NCBI GenBank assembly: GCA_902763085.1
Contig: CACWQW010000014.1
Location: forward strand, 1-33,307
Source of the DNA: Dongibacter bovis
GTDB taxonomy: Bacteria > Bacillota > Negativicutes > Selenomonadales > Selenomonadaceae
Direction of reading: 5' to 3'
DNA: 33,307 bases
How positions within the stretch are numbered: the stretch's first letter is position 1; every line of letters starts with the position of its first letter. Under the pieces are notes generated by a model, which saw nothing but the letters and a program-made list of their open reading frames with translations, had not been told where the DNA came from and searched no databases. The position numbers were made by a program, and so were the translations under genes. Shown here piece after piece: positions 1 through 7,771 of the stretch.

Positions 1-306
1 CCGCCCGTAACGGATCACCCCCGGCACCTCAACCTCGCAGATGAGCGCGCCCGCGGGCGCGTGCATCGCCGCCACGGCGCGCGTGAGCGTCAGCGTATGT
101 CGGCGCATCTCGCCGCGCGCCGCGAGCTCCTGCTCGAGCTTTTCCTGCGCATACGCGGCGAACTGCGCCGCCGTCACCGTCTGCGGGAATCGCTCCGCCT
201 GCGTGCCGCCGCCATAGGCGGATGCAGATGCGGGAAACAGACAGAAGAAGCCACCCCATACAGAAAGAAGTATGCAGATGGCCAGGACTCCCCTGTTCAG
301 TTTCAT
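1..306 (-). CDS. flgA: Flagellar P-ring assembly chaperone FlgA (partial, N-terminal part)
   Basis: The frame is open from an ATG at 306 to the left edge, so only the first 102 residues are visible. It begins with a lysine/arginine-containing start followed by a hydrophobic stretch (about residues 7-24) ending in ASASA, a convincing Sec signal peptide for a periplasmic protein. The following text contains an FPQTVTA segment and an alternating hydrophobic region. These fit the N-terminal region of FlgA, the periplasmic chaperone for P-ring (FlgI) assembly, but no unmistakable motif lies in the visible part. Position supports the call: the ATG lies three bases after the flgG stop, the usual flgF-flgG-flgA order. 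A P-ring chaperone implies an outer membrane. Confidence 0.65.
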   Translation of the reverse strand, partial: MKLNRGVLAICILLSVWGGFFCLFPASASAYGGGTQAERFPQTVTAAQFAAYAQEKLEQELAARGEMRRHTLTLTRAVAAMHAPAGALICEVEVPGVIRYGR

Positions 307-309
307 GGC

Positions 310-1079
310 TCAGCGCTTGAGTCCGTTCGCGATCTCGAGCATCGAATCCGACGTCGTGACCGCCTTGGAATTCGACTCGTACGCGCGCTGGGAAATGATC
401 ATGTTGACCATTTCCTCGACGATCTGCACGCTGCTCATCTCGAGCGTTCCCTGCGTGAGCGTCCCCGCACCGTCGACGCCCGGCTCGCTCTCAATGGCAT
501 CTCCCGAGGCCTCGGAAACCACGAAGAGGTTCTTGCCGATGGCCGTGAGGCCCGACGGATTCACGAAGCGCGCGAGCTGGATCTGCCCGACCTCCTGCTG
601 CGTGCCGCCCGCCGGCGTATCGGAGACGCGGCCGTCGCCTGAGATCTGTCATCAATCGTGATGTTATCTGCGAGCGGATAGCCGTCCGTCGTCACCATGC
701 GGCGGTCGGAGTCGAGCTTGAAGGAGCCGTCGCGCGTATACGCCGTCGTTCCGTCCGGCATCGTGATGCGGAAAAATCCTTCGCCCTGGATACCGATGTC
801 CGTCGGGTTGTCCGTCGTCTGCAGCGCGCCCTGCGTGAAGATGCGGTTCGTCGCCGCCACGCGCGTGCCGAGACCGACCTGGAGGCCCGTCGGGTACTGG
901 CTGTCCGCGCCGGACGCCGCGCCCGCGTCGCGGATGTTCTGATAGATGAGATCCTGGAACTCCGCGCGAACCTTTTTGCCGCCGTACGTATTGACATTCG
1001 CGATATTGTGCGCGATGACATCCATATTCGTCTGCTGCCCCTTCATGCCCGAGGCCGCCGACCAAAGTGCTCGCATCAT
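310..1079 (-). pseudogene. flgG: Distal rod protein FlgG, disrupted by a frameshifting deletion
   Basis: FlgG builds the distal rod of the flagellar axial structure. The N-terminal frame starts at ATG 1079 (MMRALWSAASGMKGQQ) and carries the rod/hook signature HNIANVNTYGGKK and a full central region up to DGYPLADNITID. It then runs into an unrelated arginine-rich tail. The correct continuation (GDGRVSDTPAGGTQQEVGQ, then ARFVNPSGLTAIG) is in another frame and runs to the normal C-terminus ending in NGLKR at 310. About 11 bases (roughly 640-655) separate NITID from GDGRV, where FlgG proteins normally have about nine or ten residues. The simplest reading is a deletion of 16 or 19 bases. The restored length would be close to the usual 260 residues. 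As read, no intact FlgG can be made; a sequence or assembly error is the alternative. Confidence 0.8.
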
Positions 1080-1196
1080 ATCTCCGATTCCTCCCAAATC
1101 ATCACAGGCGGCAGCGCCGCCCGCTGTACGCATTCTCTTTTTATATTATCGAAAAAACAGTCAAGGAACTTAAGGAACTTAAGGAAACGCTCCAGC

Positions 1197-2006
1197 TCAG
1201 AGCTTGCCGACCTCGTTGACCGACTTGTCGAGCATCGCGTCCTGCGTCACGACGGACTTCGAGCCCGCCTCGTAGATGCGGTAGTTGTTGATGAGCTCGA
1301 CCATCTCCGAGACGACATTCGCATTCGAGCGCTCGAGCATGCCCTGCTCGAGCGTCCCCGTCGCAGGCTGTGGCTGCGCACCCGCCTGCGGATAGTAGAG
1401 GTTGTCTCCCTGCTTGAGCACCGCGCGGCGGTCATTGAACTGCACGAACGCGAGCTGTCCGAGCTGCTGCACGGCGCCCTGCACGCGCGCCGTGATCTCT
1501 CCCTTGGCGCCGATGCTCACGCTCTCCGCGTCCGCGGGAATTACGATCGGCTGCCCGTTCGTACCGAGCACCGCCTGGCCGCGCACATTCTCGAGCACGC
1601 CCGTCCGCGAGCGGAAAAGCGCGCCGTCGCGCGTGTAGCGCACACCCTGCGGCGTCTGCACCTCGAGGTAGCCTTCGCCTGAGATCGCAACGTCATAAGG
1701 ATTGCCCGTCGACTCGAACATCCCCTGGCTGTGATCCGTCGCGATCTCCGCGATCTCCGAGCCGAGGCCGAGCGTGCCGACGACCGGCGGATTGCCGCCG
1801 AGTGAGAAGCCCTTGAAGCTCGTCACGTCATTCCTCATATCCTGATCGTTGATGCGGCGGATGAGCATCGGCTCGAACTCGCTGCTCACCGCGACGTCGC
1901 GCTTGTAGCCCGTCGTGTTCACATTCGCGAGGTTGTTCGCGATGGTATCCGTCCGCTGCGTCTCCTGAATCATGCCGGCTCCCGCCGTATAAAGACCGCG
2001 CCACAT
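1197..2006 (-). CDS. flgF: Flagellar basal-body rod protein FlgF (FlgF/FlgG family)
   Basis: A 269-residue protein of the flagellar rod/hook axial family. It begins MWRGLYTAGAGMIQETQR and has the family signature ANNLANVNTTGYKRD at about residues 24-38, the central SGEGYLEVQTPQGVRYTRDG segment and a C-terminal helical stretch (SEMVELINNYRIYEAGSK) of the type used for axial packing. Length matches FlgF, and its place directly before flgG supports the proximal-rod assignment. The start has AGGAGG eight bases upstream. It follows mreB and precedes flgG, an order also seen for mbl-flhO-flhP in Bacillus. It is complete and shows no lesion, unlike the adjacent flgG. Confidence 0.9.
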   Translation of the reverse strand: MWRGLYTAGAGMIQETQRTDTIANNLANVNTTGYKRDVAVSSEFEPMLIRRINDQDMRNDVTSFKGFSLGGNPPVVGTLGLGSEIAEIATDHSQGMFESTGNPYDVAISGEGYLEVQTPQGVRYTRDGALFRSRTGVLENVRGQAVLGTNGQPIVIPADAESVSIGAKGEITARVQGAVQQLGQLAFVQFNDRRAVLKQGDNLYYPQAGAQPQPATGTLEQGMLERSNANVVSEMVELINNYRIYEAGSKSVVTQDAMLDKSVNEVGKL

Positions 2007-2123
2007 GTGCTATCCCTCCTGCGTCTTCGCTCTTCCTGCTCCTGCCTTCTATGATATTCATTCGCCATCGCCCCGCCAAGTCCTCGCCCGCGGGAAAATA
2101 CGCGGCGAAATGCGCCGCCTCGG

Positions 2124-3146
2124 TCAGCGGCCCATCTTGAGATTCGTCGCCTTGCCGTCGAATTTCGAGAACGTGTCGAGCGCCTTGCCGCAGCCGAGCG
2201 CCACGCAGGAGAGCGGATCGTCCGCGAGCGACGTCGGGATCTCCGTCTCGCGGCGGATGAGCTCATCGAGCCCGTAGAGCATCGCGCCGCCGCCCGTGAG
2301 GATGATGCCGCGGTCCATGATATCTGCCGAGAGCTCCGGCGGCGTCTCCTCGAGTACCTTCTTCACCTGATCGACGATGCGCGTGACCGACTGGTTCATG
2401 GCGTCTGCCGCCTGTGCCGTCGTGATCGTGAGGTTCTTCGGCAGACCCGTGAGCATGTCGCGCCCGCGGATATCCATCTCCTCGCTGCGCGCCTCGCCGA
2501 ACGCGGCGCCGATGTTCATCTTGATGTCCTCCGCCGTGCGCTCGCCGATCATCATGTTGAACTCGCGCTTGACGTAGGCGATGATGTCCGCATCGAACTT
2601 ATCGCCGGCGATGCGCAGGCTCGCGCTCGTCACGATACCGCCGAGCGAGATCACAGCGATATCCGTCGTGCCGCCGCCGATGTCGACGACCATCGAGCCG
2701 CACGGCTCCACGATGTCGAGGCCCGCGCCGAGCGCCGCCGCGAGCGGCTCCTCGATGAGCTGCGTATGGCGTGCGCCCGCCTGTTCCGCCGCCTCCTGCA
2801 CCGCGCGCTGCTCCACCATCGTGCAGCCCGACGGGATGCAGATCATGATGCGCGGCCGGAACACAAAGCTATGCCCGACGACCTTCTCAATGAAATGGCG
2901 CAGCATGCTCTCCGTGATGTCGTAGTCGGCGATCACGCCCTCCTTGAGCGGACGGATCGCGACGATATTTCCCGGCGTGCGGCCGATCATGCGCCGCGCC
3001 TCCTCGCCGATCGCGAGCACCTGGTTCGTGTCCTTGTCGACGGCGACCACGGACGGCTCGCGCAGCACGATCCCTTTATTCTTCACGTAGATCAGCACAT
3101 TCGCCGTGCCGAGGTCGATTCCGATATCCATAGACATGCCAAACAT
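2124..3146 (-). CDS. mreB: Actin-like rod-shape determinant MreB/Mbl
   Basis: A 340-residue actin-fold ATPase that polymerises under the inner membrane and guides lateral cell-wall synthesis. The phosphate-1 motif DIGIDLGTANVLIYVK lies at residues 7-22, the phosphate-2 motif VVDIGGGTTDIAVIS in the middle, and the adenosine motif ILTGGGAMLYGLDELI near the C-terminus. MreB-typical stretches such as PSVVAVDK and RPLKEGVIADYDITE are intact. The length is normal. Coupling to flgF and flgG downstream resembles the mbl-flhO-flhP group of Bacillus, so Mbl is an equally good name; paralogues cannot be separated from this window alone. A GAGGGGA ribosome site lies about ten bases before the ATG. Confidence 0.93.
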   Translation of the reverse strand: MFGMSMDIGIDLGTANVLIYVKNKGIVLREPSVVAVDKDTNQVLAIGEEARRMIGRTPGNIVAIRPLKEGVIADYDITESMLRHFIEKVVGHSFVFRPRIMICIPSGCTMVEQRAVQEAAEQAGARHTQLIEEPLAAALGAGLDIVEPCGSMVVDIGGGTTDIAVISLGGIVTSASLRIAGDKFDADIIAYVKREFNMMIGERTAEDIKMNIGAAFGEARSEEMDIRGRDMLTGLPKNLTITTAQAADAMNQSVTRIVDQVKKVLEETPPELSADIMDRGIILTGGGAMLYGLDELIRRETEIPTSLADDPLSCVALGCGKALDTFSKFDGKATNLKMGR

Positions 3147-3268
3147 TTTCGAGATTCCCCTCTTCTATCTTGACTCCCCGAGGAAGTCCCGGCTTCATCA
3201 GCCCTGCCTCAAAGGAGCGTCATGTTTCCCAAGCAGCGATCTGCGGAGCACCGCACATCGTACCTATT

Positions 3269-3297
3269 AATATAATATAAAATTCCCGCGAATACAA
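3269..3297 (-). promoter_or_regulatory. Possible sigma-A promoter for mreB-flgF-flgG
   Basis: On the minus strand TTGTAT (3292-3297) is followed after 17 bases by TATATT (3269-3274) in a locally AT-rich patch. It faces mreB, about 120 bases away. The -35 is weak, so this is tentative. Confidence 0.35.
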
Positions 3298-3333
3298 TAG
3301 GTCTGCACGTGGATATCCGCCGCGCGGCAATAC

Positions 3334-3368
3334 AAAAACTGCCAGGCGGTTATGCCATCGCCTGGCAG
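3334..3368 (-). terminator. Rho-independent terminator of the HPr-LDH gene
   Basis: A perfect 10-bp stem (CTGCCAGGCG, 3339-3348, with CGCCTGGCAG, 3359-3368) is followed on the minus strand by a run of five T (complement of 3334-3338). It lies about 35 bases after the stop of the HPr-LDH gene and before the mreB promoter region. Confidence 0.87.
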
Positions 3369-3402
3369 CTTTCCCCGCAGGGGGATGTTTTAGGAAACGG
3401 TA

Positions 3403-4608
3403 TTATTTTACCTCAGCGGCGCCGAGCGGGCAGCCCTCGTTGAAGTTGCGGGCGTTCTCCATCGTCACCGCCGCGATGGCCTGGAGCGCCTCGCGCGTGA
3501 AGAATGCCGCATCCTCGCCCTCGTAGACGTCGAGCGCGACCGCGTGGAACTTGCCCTGCTTGAGCGCAGCGAGCAGCGCCTCCGTGTCGATGAGGCCGCC
3601 GCGCGCGGCGTTGACGAGCATGACATCGTCCTTCATGAGCGAGATGGCCTTCTCGTCGATGAGGTGGTATGTGCCGCCCTCGCCCATGATGAGCGGCGCA
3701 TGGATCGAGATGAGGTCAGACTTGCTCAGGACTTCCTCCTTCGAGGCGTACGTCAGCAGGCCCTCTTCCTCGAGCTTCTTGTTCGGGAACGCATCCCAGC
3801 CGATGACCGTCATGCCGTAGCCCTTGCAAATGCGTGCCATGCACTGGCCGATGCGGCCCGTGCCGAGGATGCCGGCGACCTTGTTGTGGAGGTCGACGCC
3901 GAGCAGGCCCGTGAGATCGAAGTTGTTGTCACGCACCTTGTTGTACGCCTTGTGCAGACGGCGGTTCGCCGCCTGGATCGTCGCCATGGCGTGCTCCGCC
4001 ACTGCGTACGGGGAGTAGGCCGGCACGCGCAGGACCGTGATGCCGTACTCTGCCGCCGCCTTCTTGTCGACGTTGTTGAAGCCGGCGCAGCGCAGGAGGA
4101 TCAGGCGGACGCCGCCGTCGTGCAGCTGCTCGATGACGTCGCGCGGAGCCTCGTCGTTGACGAAGATGCAGACGGCGTCATAGCCATTGGCGAGATGCGC
4201 CGTCTCGCTCGTCAGACGACTCGAGAAATATTTGAGCTCGACGTTGTACGTGCCCTCGCCCTTGTCCTTGGCGAGCTCGCTGAAGTAGAGGCGATCATAG
4301 TCCTTCGTGCCGAAGAAAGCGACCTTGAGGACGGGGACCTTCTTCTCCTTCGGGCCCATGGCGTCGAAGACCGCCTGGATCTTCTGTGCGGCCTCTTCCT
4401 CGTCGGGACCTTCCACCGTCACGTTGACCTTCGCGCCCTTGGCTGCATGGAGGTTCAGGATCTCGAGCACGTTGTTCCCCTGTGCGACTTCATGATCGGA
4501 TTCGAGCGTCACAGCCGCTCGCAGGCTGCTGCATGCCTGCGCGATCTGCGCGGCAGGGCGCGCATGGATACCGAGCGAGCAATTCACGACGACCTGGAAT
4601 TTTTTCAT
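3403..4608 (-). CDS. HPr phosphocarrier domain fused to a D-lactate dehydrogenase-like domain with an internal gap
   Basis: A 401-residue protein with two clear parts. Residues 1-85 are an HPr domain: LGIHARPAAQIAQ places His15 exactly where PEP-dependent phosphorylation occurs, and GNNVLEILNL aligns with the regulatory loop, with Asn46 in place of the Ser46 phosphorylated by HPr kinase. After a short linker (KEKKVP), residues 93-401 match the LdhA-type 2-hydroxyacid dehydrogenases: CIFVND, RCAGFNNVD, the NAD-binding GILGTGRIG (246-254), catalytic Arg336 in NAARGGLID, and Glu in DVYEGE (360-365). The text then jumps from DVYEGEDA straight to AFFTREALQAI, skipping about 31 residues that in E. 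coli LdhA include GHQ with the catalytic His. The frame stays open. The gene has its own promoter, an AGGAGG site and its own terminator, so it is monocistronic. Activity as a lactate dehydrogenase is doubtful as read. Confidence 0.88.
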   Translation of the reverse strand: MKKFQVVVNCSLGIHARPAAQIAQACSSLRAAVTLESDHEVAQGNNVLEILNLHAAKGAKVNVTVEGPDEEEAAQKIQAVFDAMGPKEKKVPVLKVAFFGTKDYDRLYFSELAKDKGEGTYNVELKYFSSRLTSETAHLANGYDAVCIFVNDEAPRDVIEQLHDGGVRLILLRCAGFNNVDKKAAAEYGITVLRVPAYSPYAVAEHAMATIQAANRRLHKAYNKVRDNNFDLTGLLGVDLHNKVAGILGTGRIGQCMARICKGYGMTVIGWDAFPNKKLEEEGLLTYASKEEVLSKSDLISIHAPLIMGEGGTYHLIDEKAISLMKDDVMLVNAARGGLIDTEALLAALKQGKFHAVALDVYEGEDAAFFTREALQAIAAVTMENARNFNEGCPLGAAEVK

Positions 4609-4661
4609 GGATATGATCCTCCTATAGAAAACGAAGCATTTTCATTGATTATTACGAATAA

Positions 4662-4690
4662 ATTATACGACGGGGAGCGTGTGAAATCAA
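4662..4690 (-). promoter_or_regulatory. Sigma-A promoter of the HPr-LDH gene
   Basis: TTGATT (4685-4690), a 17-base spacer and a perfect TATAAT (4662-4667) face the HPr-LDH gene, whose ATG is at 4608. The untranslated leader would be about 45 bases and includes the ribosome site TAGGAGG. Confidence 0.75.
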
Positions 4691-4763
4691 TAACGTAACG
4701 CCTGGTTCCTGCATATTTTTGCCAGACTTTTGCCGGGATTGACGTTCTGTGCGTGTTTTTCAC

Positions 4764-6083
4764 TCAGCTCCGGCTCGCCGCGACGGCGGCGAACGCCTTG
4801 CCCGCGGCCTCGATCGTGCGATCGATGTCCTCGTCCGTGTGCGCGCCGCTCATGAAGAGCGTCTCGAACTGGCTCGGTGCGAGGTAGATGCCCTGCTCGA
4901 GCATGCTCTTGAACCAGACCTTGAACGCCTCCTGGTCAGACGCGCAGGAATCGTCGAAATTCCAGACCTCGTGCTCGTTGAAGAAGATGCCGAACATGCT
5001 GCCCGCCTGGTGCGCCTGGATGGCGACGCCCGCCTTCTTCGCCTGCTCCTGCCAGCCGAGCAGGAGCTTCTTCGTCTTGAGCGTGAGCCTTCGGCTGTAG
5101 TCCGACTCGCCAGGCGCAGGCTCCGCCGTGATGATCTTGAGCGTCTCGACGCCTGCCGTCATCGCGAGCGGGTTGCCCGAGAGCGTGCCCGCCTGGTAGA
5201 CGGGACCGGACGGAGAGATCTCCTTCATGATGTCGCGGCGCCCGCCGTAGGCGGCGACGGGCAGGCCGCCGCCGATGATCTTGCCGAGGCAGGTGAGGTC
5301 CGGCGTGATGCCGTACGCCGCCTGCGCACCGCCGAGAGAGGCGCGGAAGCCGCACATGACCTCGTCGAAGATGAGCAGCGTGCCATGCGCCGCCGTGAGG
5401 TCGCGCAGCTTGCGCAGAAATCCCTGCTTTGGCGGCACGCAGCCCATGTTGCCCGCGACGGGCTCGACGATGATGGCGGCGATCTCATCGCCCATCTCGT
5501 CCATGACGCGCGTGATCGCCTCTGCATCGTTATACGGCACCGTGATCGTGTCCTTCGCCGTGCCCTTCGTGACGCCCGGCGAGCTCGGCACGCCGAACGT
5601 CGCCATGCCGCTGCCGGCATTCACGAGCAGGCTGTCGCTGTGACCGTGATAGCAGCCGATGAACTTGACGATCTTCTCGCGCCCCGTGTAGCCGCGCGCG
5701 AGGCGCAGCGCGCTCATCGTCGCCTCCGTGCCGGAGTTCACCATGCGGATGAGCTCGATGGAGGGATAGACGCTCTGCACGAGCTTCGCGAGCTCAGACT
5801 CGACGACGGTCGGCGCGCCGTAGCTCGTGCCGCGCGTCACCGCCTCCTGCAGTGCCCGGACGACGTTCGGGTGCGCATGGCCGACGACCATCGGCCCCCA
5901 GGAGCCGACGTAGTCGATGTATTCGTTGCCGTCGATGTCAAAGATGCGGTCGCCCTCGGCACGCGCAATGAACGGCGGATTGCAGTCGACATTCGCATAC
6001 GAGCGCACGGGACTGTTGACGCCGCCCGGCATGAGCTGCTTGGCCTCCTCGAAGGCCGCGAGGGATTTTTCCAGATGTAACAT
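4764..6083 (-). CDS. hemL: Glutamate-1-semialdehyde 2,1-aminomutase
   Basis: HemL converts glutamate-1-semialdehyde to 5-aminolevulinate, the last step of the C5 route that begins with glutamyl-tRNA reductase (hemA, upstream in the same operon). The 439 residues contain the class-III aminotransferase features: MPGGVNSPVRSY near the N-terminus, NSGTEATMSALRLARG for PLP phosphate binding, FDEVMCGFR, and the PLP lysine in CLGKIIGGGLPVAAYGG. Length is normal for the family. The start has AGGAGAGG close upstream and lies 16 bases after the doc stop codon, so an inserted toxin-antitoxin pair separates it from hemB while keeping it in the same transcription direction. No lesion is seen. Confidence 0.96.
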   Translation of the reverse strand: MLHLEKSLAAFEEAKQLMPGGVNSPVRSYANVDCNPPFIARAEGDRIFDIDGNEYIDYVGSWGPMVVGHAHPNVVRALQEAVTRGTSYGAPTVVESELAKLVQSVYPSIELIRMVNSGTEATMSALRLARGYTGREKIVKFIGCYHGHSDSLLVNAGSGMATFGVPSSPGVTKGTAKDTITVPYNDAEAITRVMDEMGDEIAAIIVEPVAGNMGCVPPKQGFLRKLRDLTAAHGTLLIFDEVMCGFRASLGGAQAAYGITPDLTCLGKIIGGGLPVAAYGGRRDIMKEISPSGPVYQAGTLSGNPLAMTAGVETLKIITAEPAPGESDYSRRLTLKTKKLLLGWQEQAKKAGVAIQAHQAGSMFGIFFNEHEVWNFDDSCASDQEAFKVWFKSMLEQGIYLAPSQFETLFMSGAHTDEDIDRTIEAAGKAFAAVAASRS

Positions 6084-6099
6084 CTTACCTCTCCTTCCT

Positions 6100-6510
6100 C
6101 TACGATGCAGGGTGTTGTTGAATCCATTGCGTTAGCGCCTTAACATCCATCTTATCATTTGCCACATCGATGACGACACGCTCCATCTCATCATCATCAT
6201 ACCGGATAGGGAAATTGTTTAAGATCAGGAAAAGCTCCATTGCATGAACAGCTGTCCGTTTATTACCATCCACAAACGGATGGTTTGTCGCTATCCCGAA
6301 ACACAACCGTGCAGCTTTTTCTTGCAACGTCGGATATAGATCCTCTCCTGCAAATGTCTGGAAAGGCGCGCCAATCGCAGACTCTAATAGGCTTTTGTCG
6401 CGCAATCCTTCCTCCATAGGGAGTTCGCTGAATTCCAACATCTTGTGAAATTCCAAGATATTCTCTAGCAAAAAGGCAACGACAAGATGAATTTCTTCAA
6501 TATTGTTCAC
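6100..6510 (-). CDS. doc: Doc/Fic-family toxin (death-on-curing type)
   Basis: A 136-residue Fic-fold protein with the Doc signature HPFVDGNKRT at residues 77-86. Doc toxins use this loop to phosphorylate elongation factor Tu and arrest translation. The helical N-terminal part and the length match the Doc family rather than larger Fic AMP-transferases. It begins with GTG directly after the TAA of a small upstream gene, a tight coupling typical of antitoxin-toxin pairs. Base composition is visibly AT-richer than its neighbours (many AAA, ATT and TTT codons), which suggests transfer. It sits between hemB and hemL in the same direction. All core motif residues are present, so it should be active. 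Confidence 0.88.
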   Translation of the reverse strand: MNNIEEIHLVVAFLLENILEFHKMLEFSELPMEEGLRDKSLLESAIGAPFQTFAGEDLYPTLQEKAARLCFGIATNHPFVDGNKRTAVHAMELFLILNNFPIRYDDDEMERVVIDVANDKMDVKALTQWIQQHPAS

Positions 6511-6669
6511 TTATTTCATCGCCAGCCTTTTGTAGAGGTCATAATTTTTCTTGAACAACTCTTCCGAGAGTTGATCCATTATTTTCTTAAGCCCCGGATT
6601 GTCTTTGGTCGTAACTCGGATCGTACGCACCTTTTTCTTATCCGATACAATCTTTCCTTCCTTTTGCAT
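6511..6669 (-). CDS. Putative antitoxin partner of Doc
   Basis: A small, highly charged protein of 52 residues (MQKEGKIVSDKKKVRTIRV onward, ending KRLAMK), lysine-rich and AT-rich in codons like the doc gene that follows. The family is not recognised; it does not look like Phd. The call rests on size, charge and the direct junction of its TAA with the GTG of doc. Start choice: an in-frame ATG at 6723 would give 70 residues but overlaps the end of hemB and has no ribosome site, while ATG 6669 has GGAAGG about ten bases upstream and is preferred. Confidence 0.6.
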   Translation of the reverse strand: MQKEGKIVSDKKKVRTIRVTTKDNPGLKKIMDQLSEELFKKNYDLYKRLAMK

Positions 6670-6707
6670 CGAAATCAATCCTTCCGTATTGAAACCACGA
6701 ACATCCC

Positions 6708-7682
6708 TTACCCCTTCAACCATTTCGCCGCGTCGATCGCGTGATAGGTGATGATGATATCAGCGCCCGCACGCTTCATGCAGGTCAGCGTCTCGAGCAC
6801 GATGCGTTTCTCGTCGATCCAGCCGTTTGCCGCGGCCGCCTTGACCATCGCGTATTCGCCGCTGACGTTGTAGGTCGCGACGGGGAAGTGGATGCGGTCG
6901 CGCACCTCGCGCACGATGTCGAGGTAGGTGAGCGCCGGCTTGACCATGATGATGTCCGCGCCCTCGGCGATGTCGAGGTCGACCTCCTTGAGCGCCTCGC
7001 GGCGGTTCGCCGGGTCCATCTGGTACTGGCGGCGGTCACCGAACTGCGGCGCGCTGTCAGCGGCGTCGCGGAACGGGCCGTAGTAGCCGGAGGCGTACTT
7101 GACGGCGTAGCTCATGATGGAGGTGTTCTGGAAGCCCTTGTCGTCGAGCGCCGCGCGGATGGCAGCGACGCGGCCGTCCATCATGTCGGAGGGCGCGATG
7201 ATGTCCGCGCCCGCTTCCGCCTGCGAGACGGCGACTTTCTGCAGGAGCGCGAGCGTCTTGTCGTTGTCGACGTAGTGTCCCTCGAGGTGGCCGCAGTGGC
7301 CGTGCGTCGTGTACTGGCAGAGGCAGACGTCGCCGACGATCATGAGCTCCGGCACTTCCTTCTTGATGGCGGCCTCGGCGCGCTGCACAGGGCTCGTCAT
7401 ATCCCAGGCGGAGCTGCCGTCCGCATCCTTGTACTCCGGCAGGCCGAAGACCTCAACGGAGGGGATGCCGAGCGAGGCGAGCTCCTTCGCGAGCTCGACG
7501 GCGTTATCGACGGAGAGGTGGTAACAGCCGGGCATGCTCGGGATCTCCTCGCGGACGTTCGTGCCTGGCACGACGAAGATCGGATAGACGAAGTCCTTGA
7601 CGGAGAGCGTCGTTTCCCGTACCATGTCGCGCATGGCGGGCGAGATGCGCATGCGGCGCGGACGAAGTTTCTGTTGGAACAT
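6708..7682 (-). CDS. hemB: Porphobilinogen synthase (5-aminolevulinate dehydratase)
   Basis: HemB condenses two 5-aminolevulinate molecules to porphobilinogen. The 324 residues start MFQQKLRPRRMR. The cysteine-type zinc site is seen in CLCQYTTHGHCGH, the first active-site lysine in SYAVKYASGYYGPFRDA, and the Schiff-base lysine in IIMVKPALTYLDIV. The family motif MDGRVAAIR is also present. An in-frame start exists further upstream (7775), but ATG 7682 has GGAAAGGAA a few bases before it and matches the family N-terminus. The gene follows cobA/hemD after about 89 bases that hold two hairpins, and the antitoxin frame begins just before its stop. Confidence 0.96.
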   Translation of the reverse strand: MFQQKLRPRRMRISPAMRDMVRETTLSVKDFVYPIFVVPGTNVREEIPSMPGCYHLSVDNAVELAKELASLGIPSVEVFGLPEYKDADGSSAWDMTSPVQRAEAAIKKEVPELMIVGDVCLCQYTTHGHCGHLEGHYVDNDKTLALLQKVAVSQAEAGADIIAPSDMMDGRVAAIRAALDDKGFQNTSIMSYAVKYASGYYGPFRDAADSAPQFGDRRQYQMDPANRREALKEVDLDIAEGADIIMVKPALTYLDIVREVRDRIHFPVATYNVSGEYAMVKAAAANGWIDEKRIVLETLTCMKRAGADIIITYHAIDAAKWLKG

Positions 7683-7700
7683 AGAGATGCTTCCTTTCCT

Positions 7701-7749
7701 GCGGCAAAGAGCCGCAATCCATCCACAGGCGCCCCCGATCGGAGGCGCC
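7701..7749 (-). other. Two hairpins between cobA/hemD and hemB
   Basis: GCGGC/GCCGC with a 5-base loop (7701-7715) and a near-perfect palindrome of GGCGCC arms around CCGATCGG (7728-7749) occupy most of the gap before the hemB ribosome site. Neither is followed by a T-run, so they look like mRNA processing or stability elements, not terminators. Confidence 0.4.
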
Positions 7750-7771
7750 GAATTCCCATTCTGTAGGTGAC

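Noticed and set aside
4609-4662. A catabolite-responsive (cre) site in the leader of the HPr-LDH gene
   Set aside because: TGAAAATGCTTCGT matches the cre pattern with at least two mismatches at key positions, and the central CG is missing.
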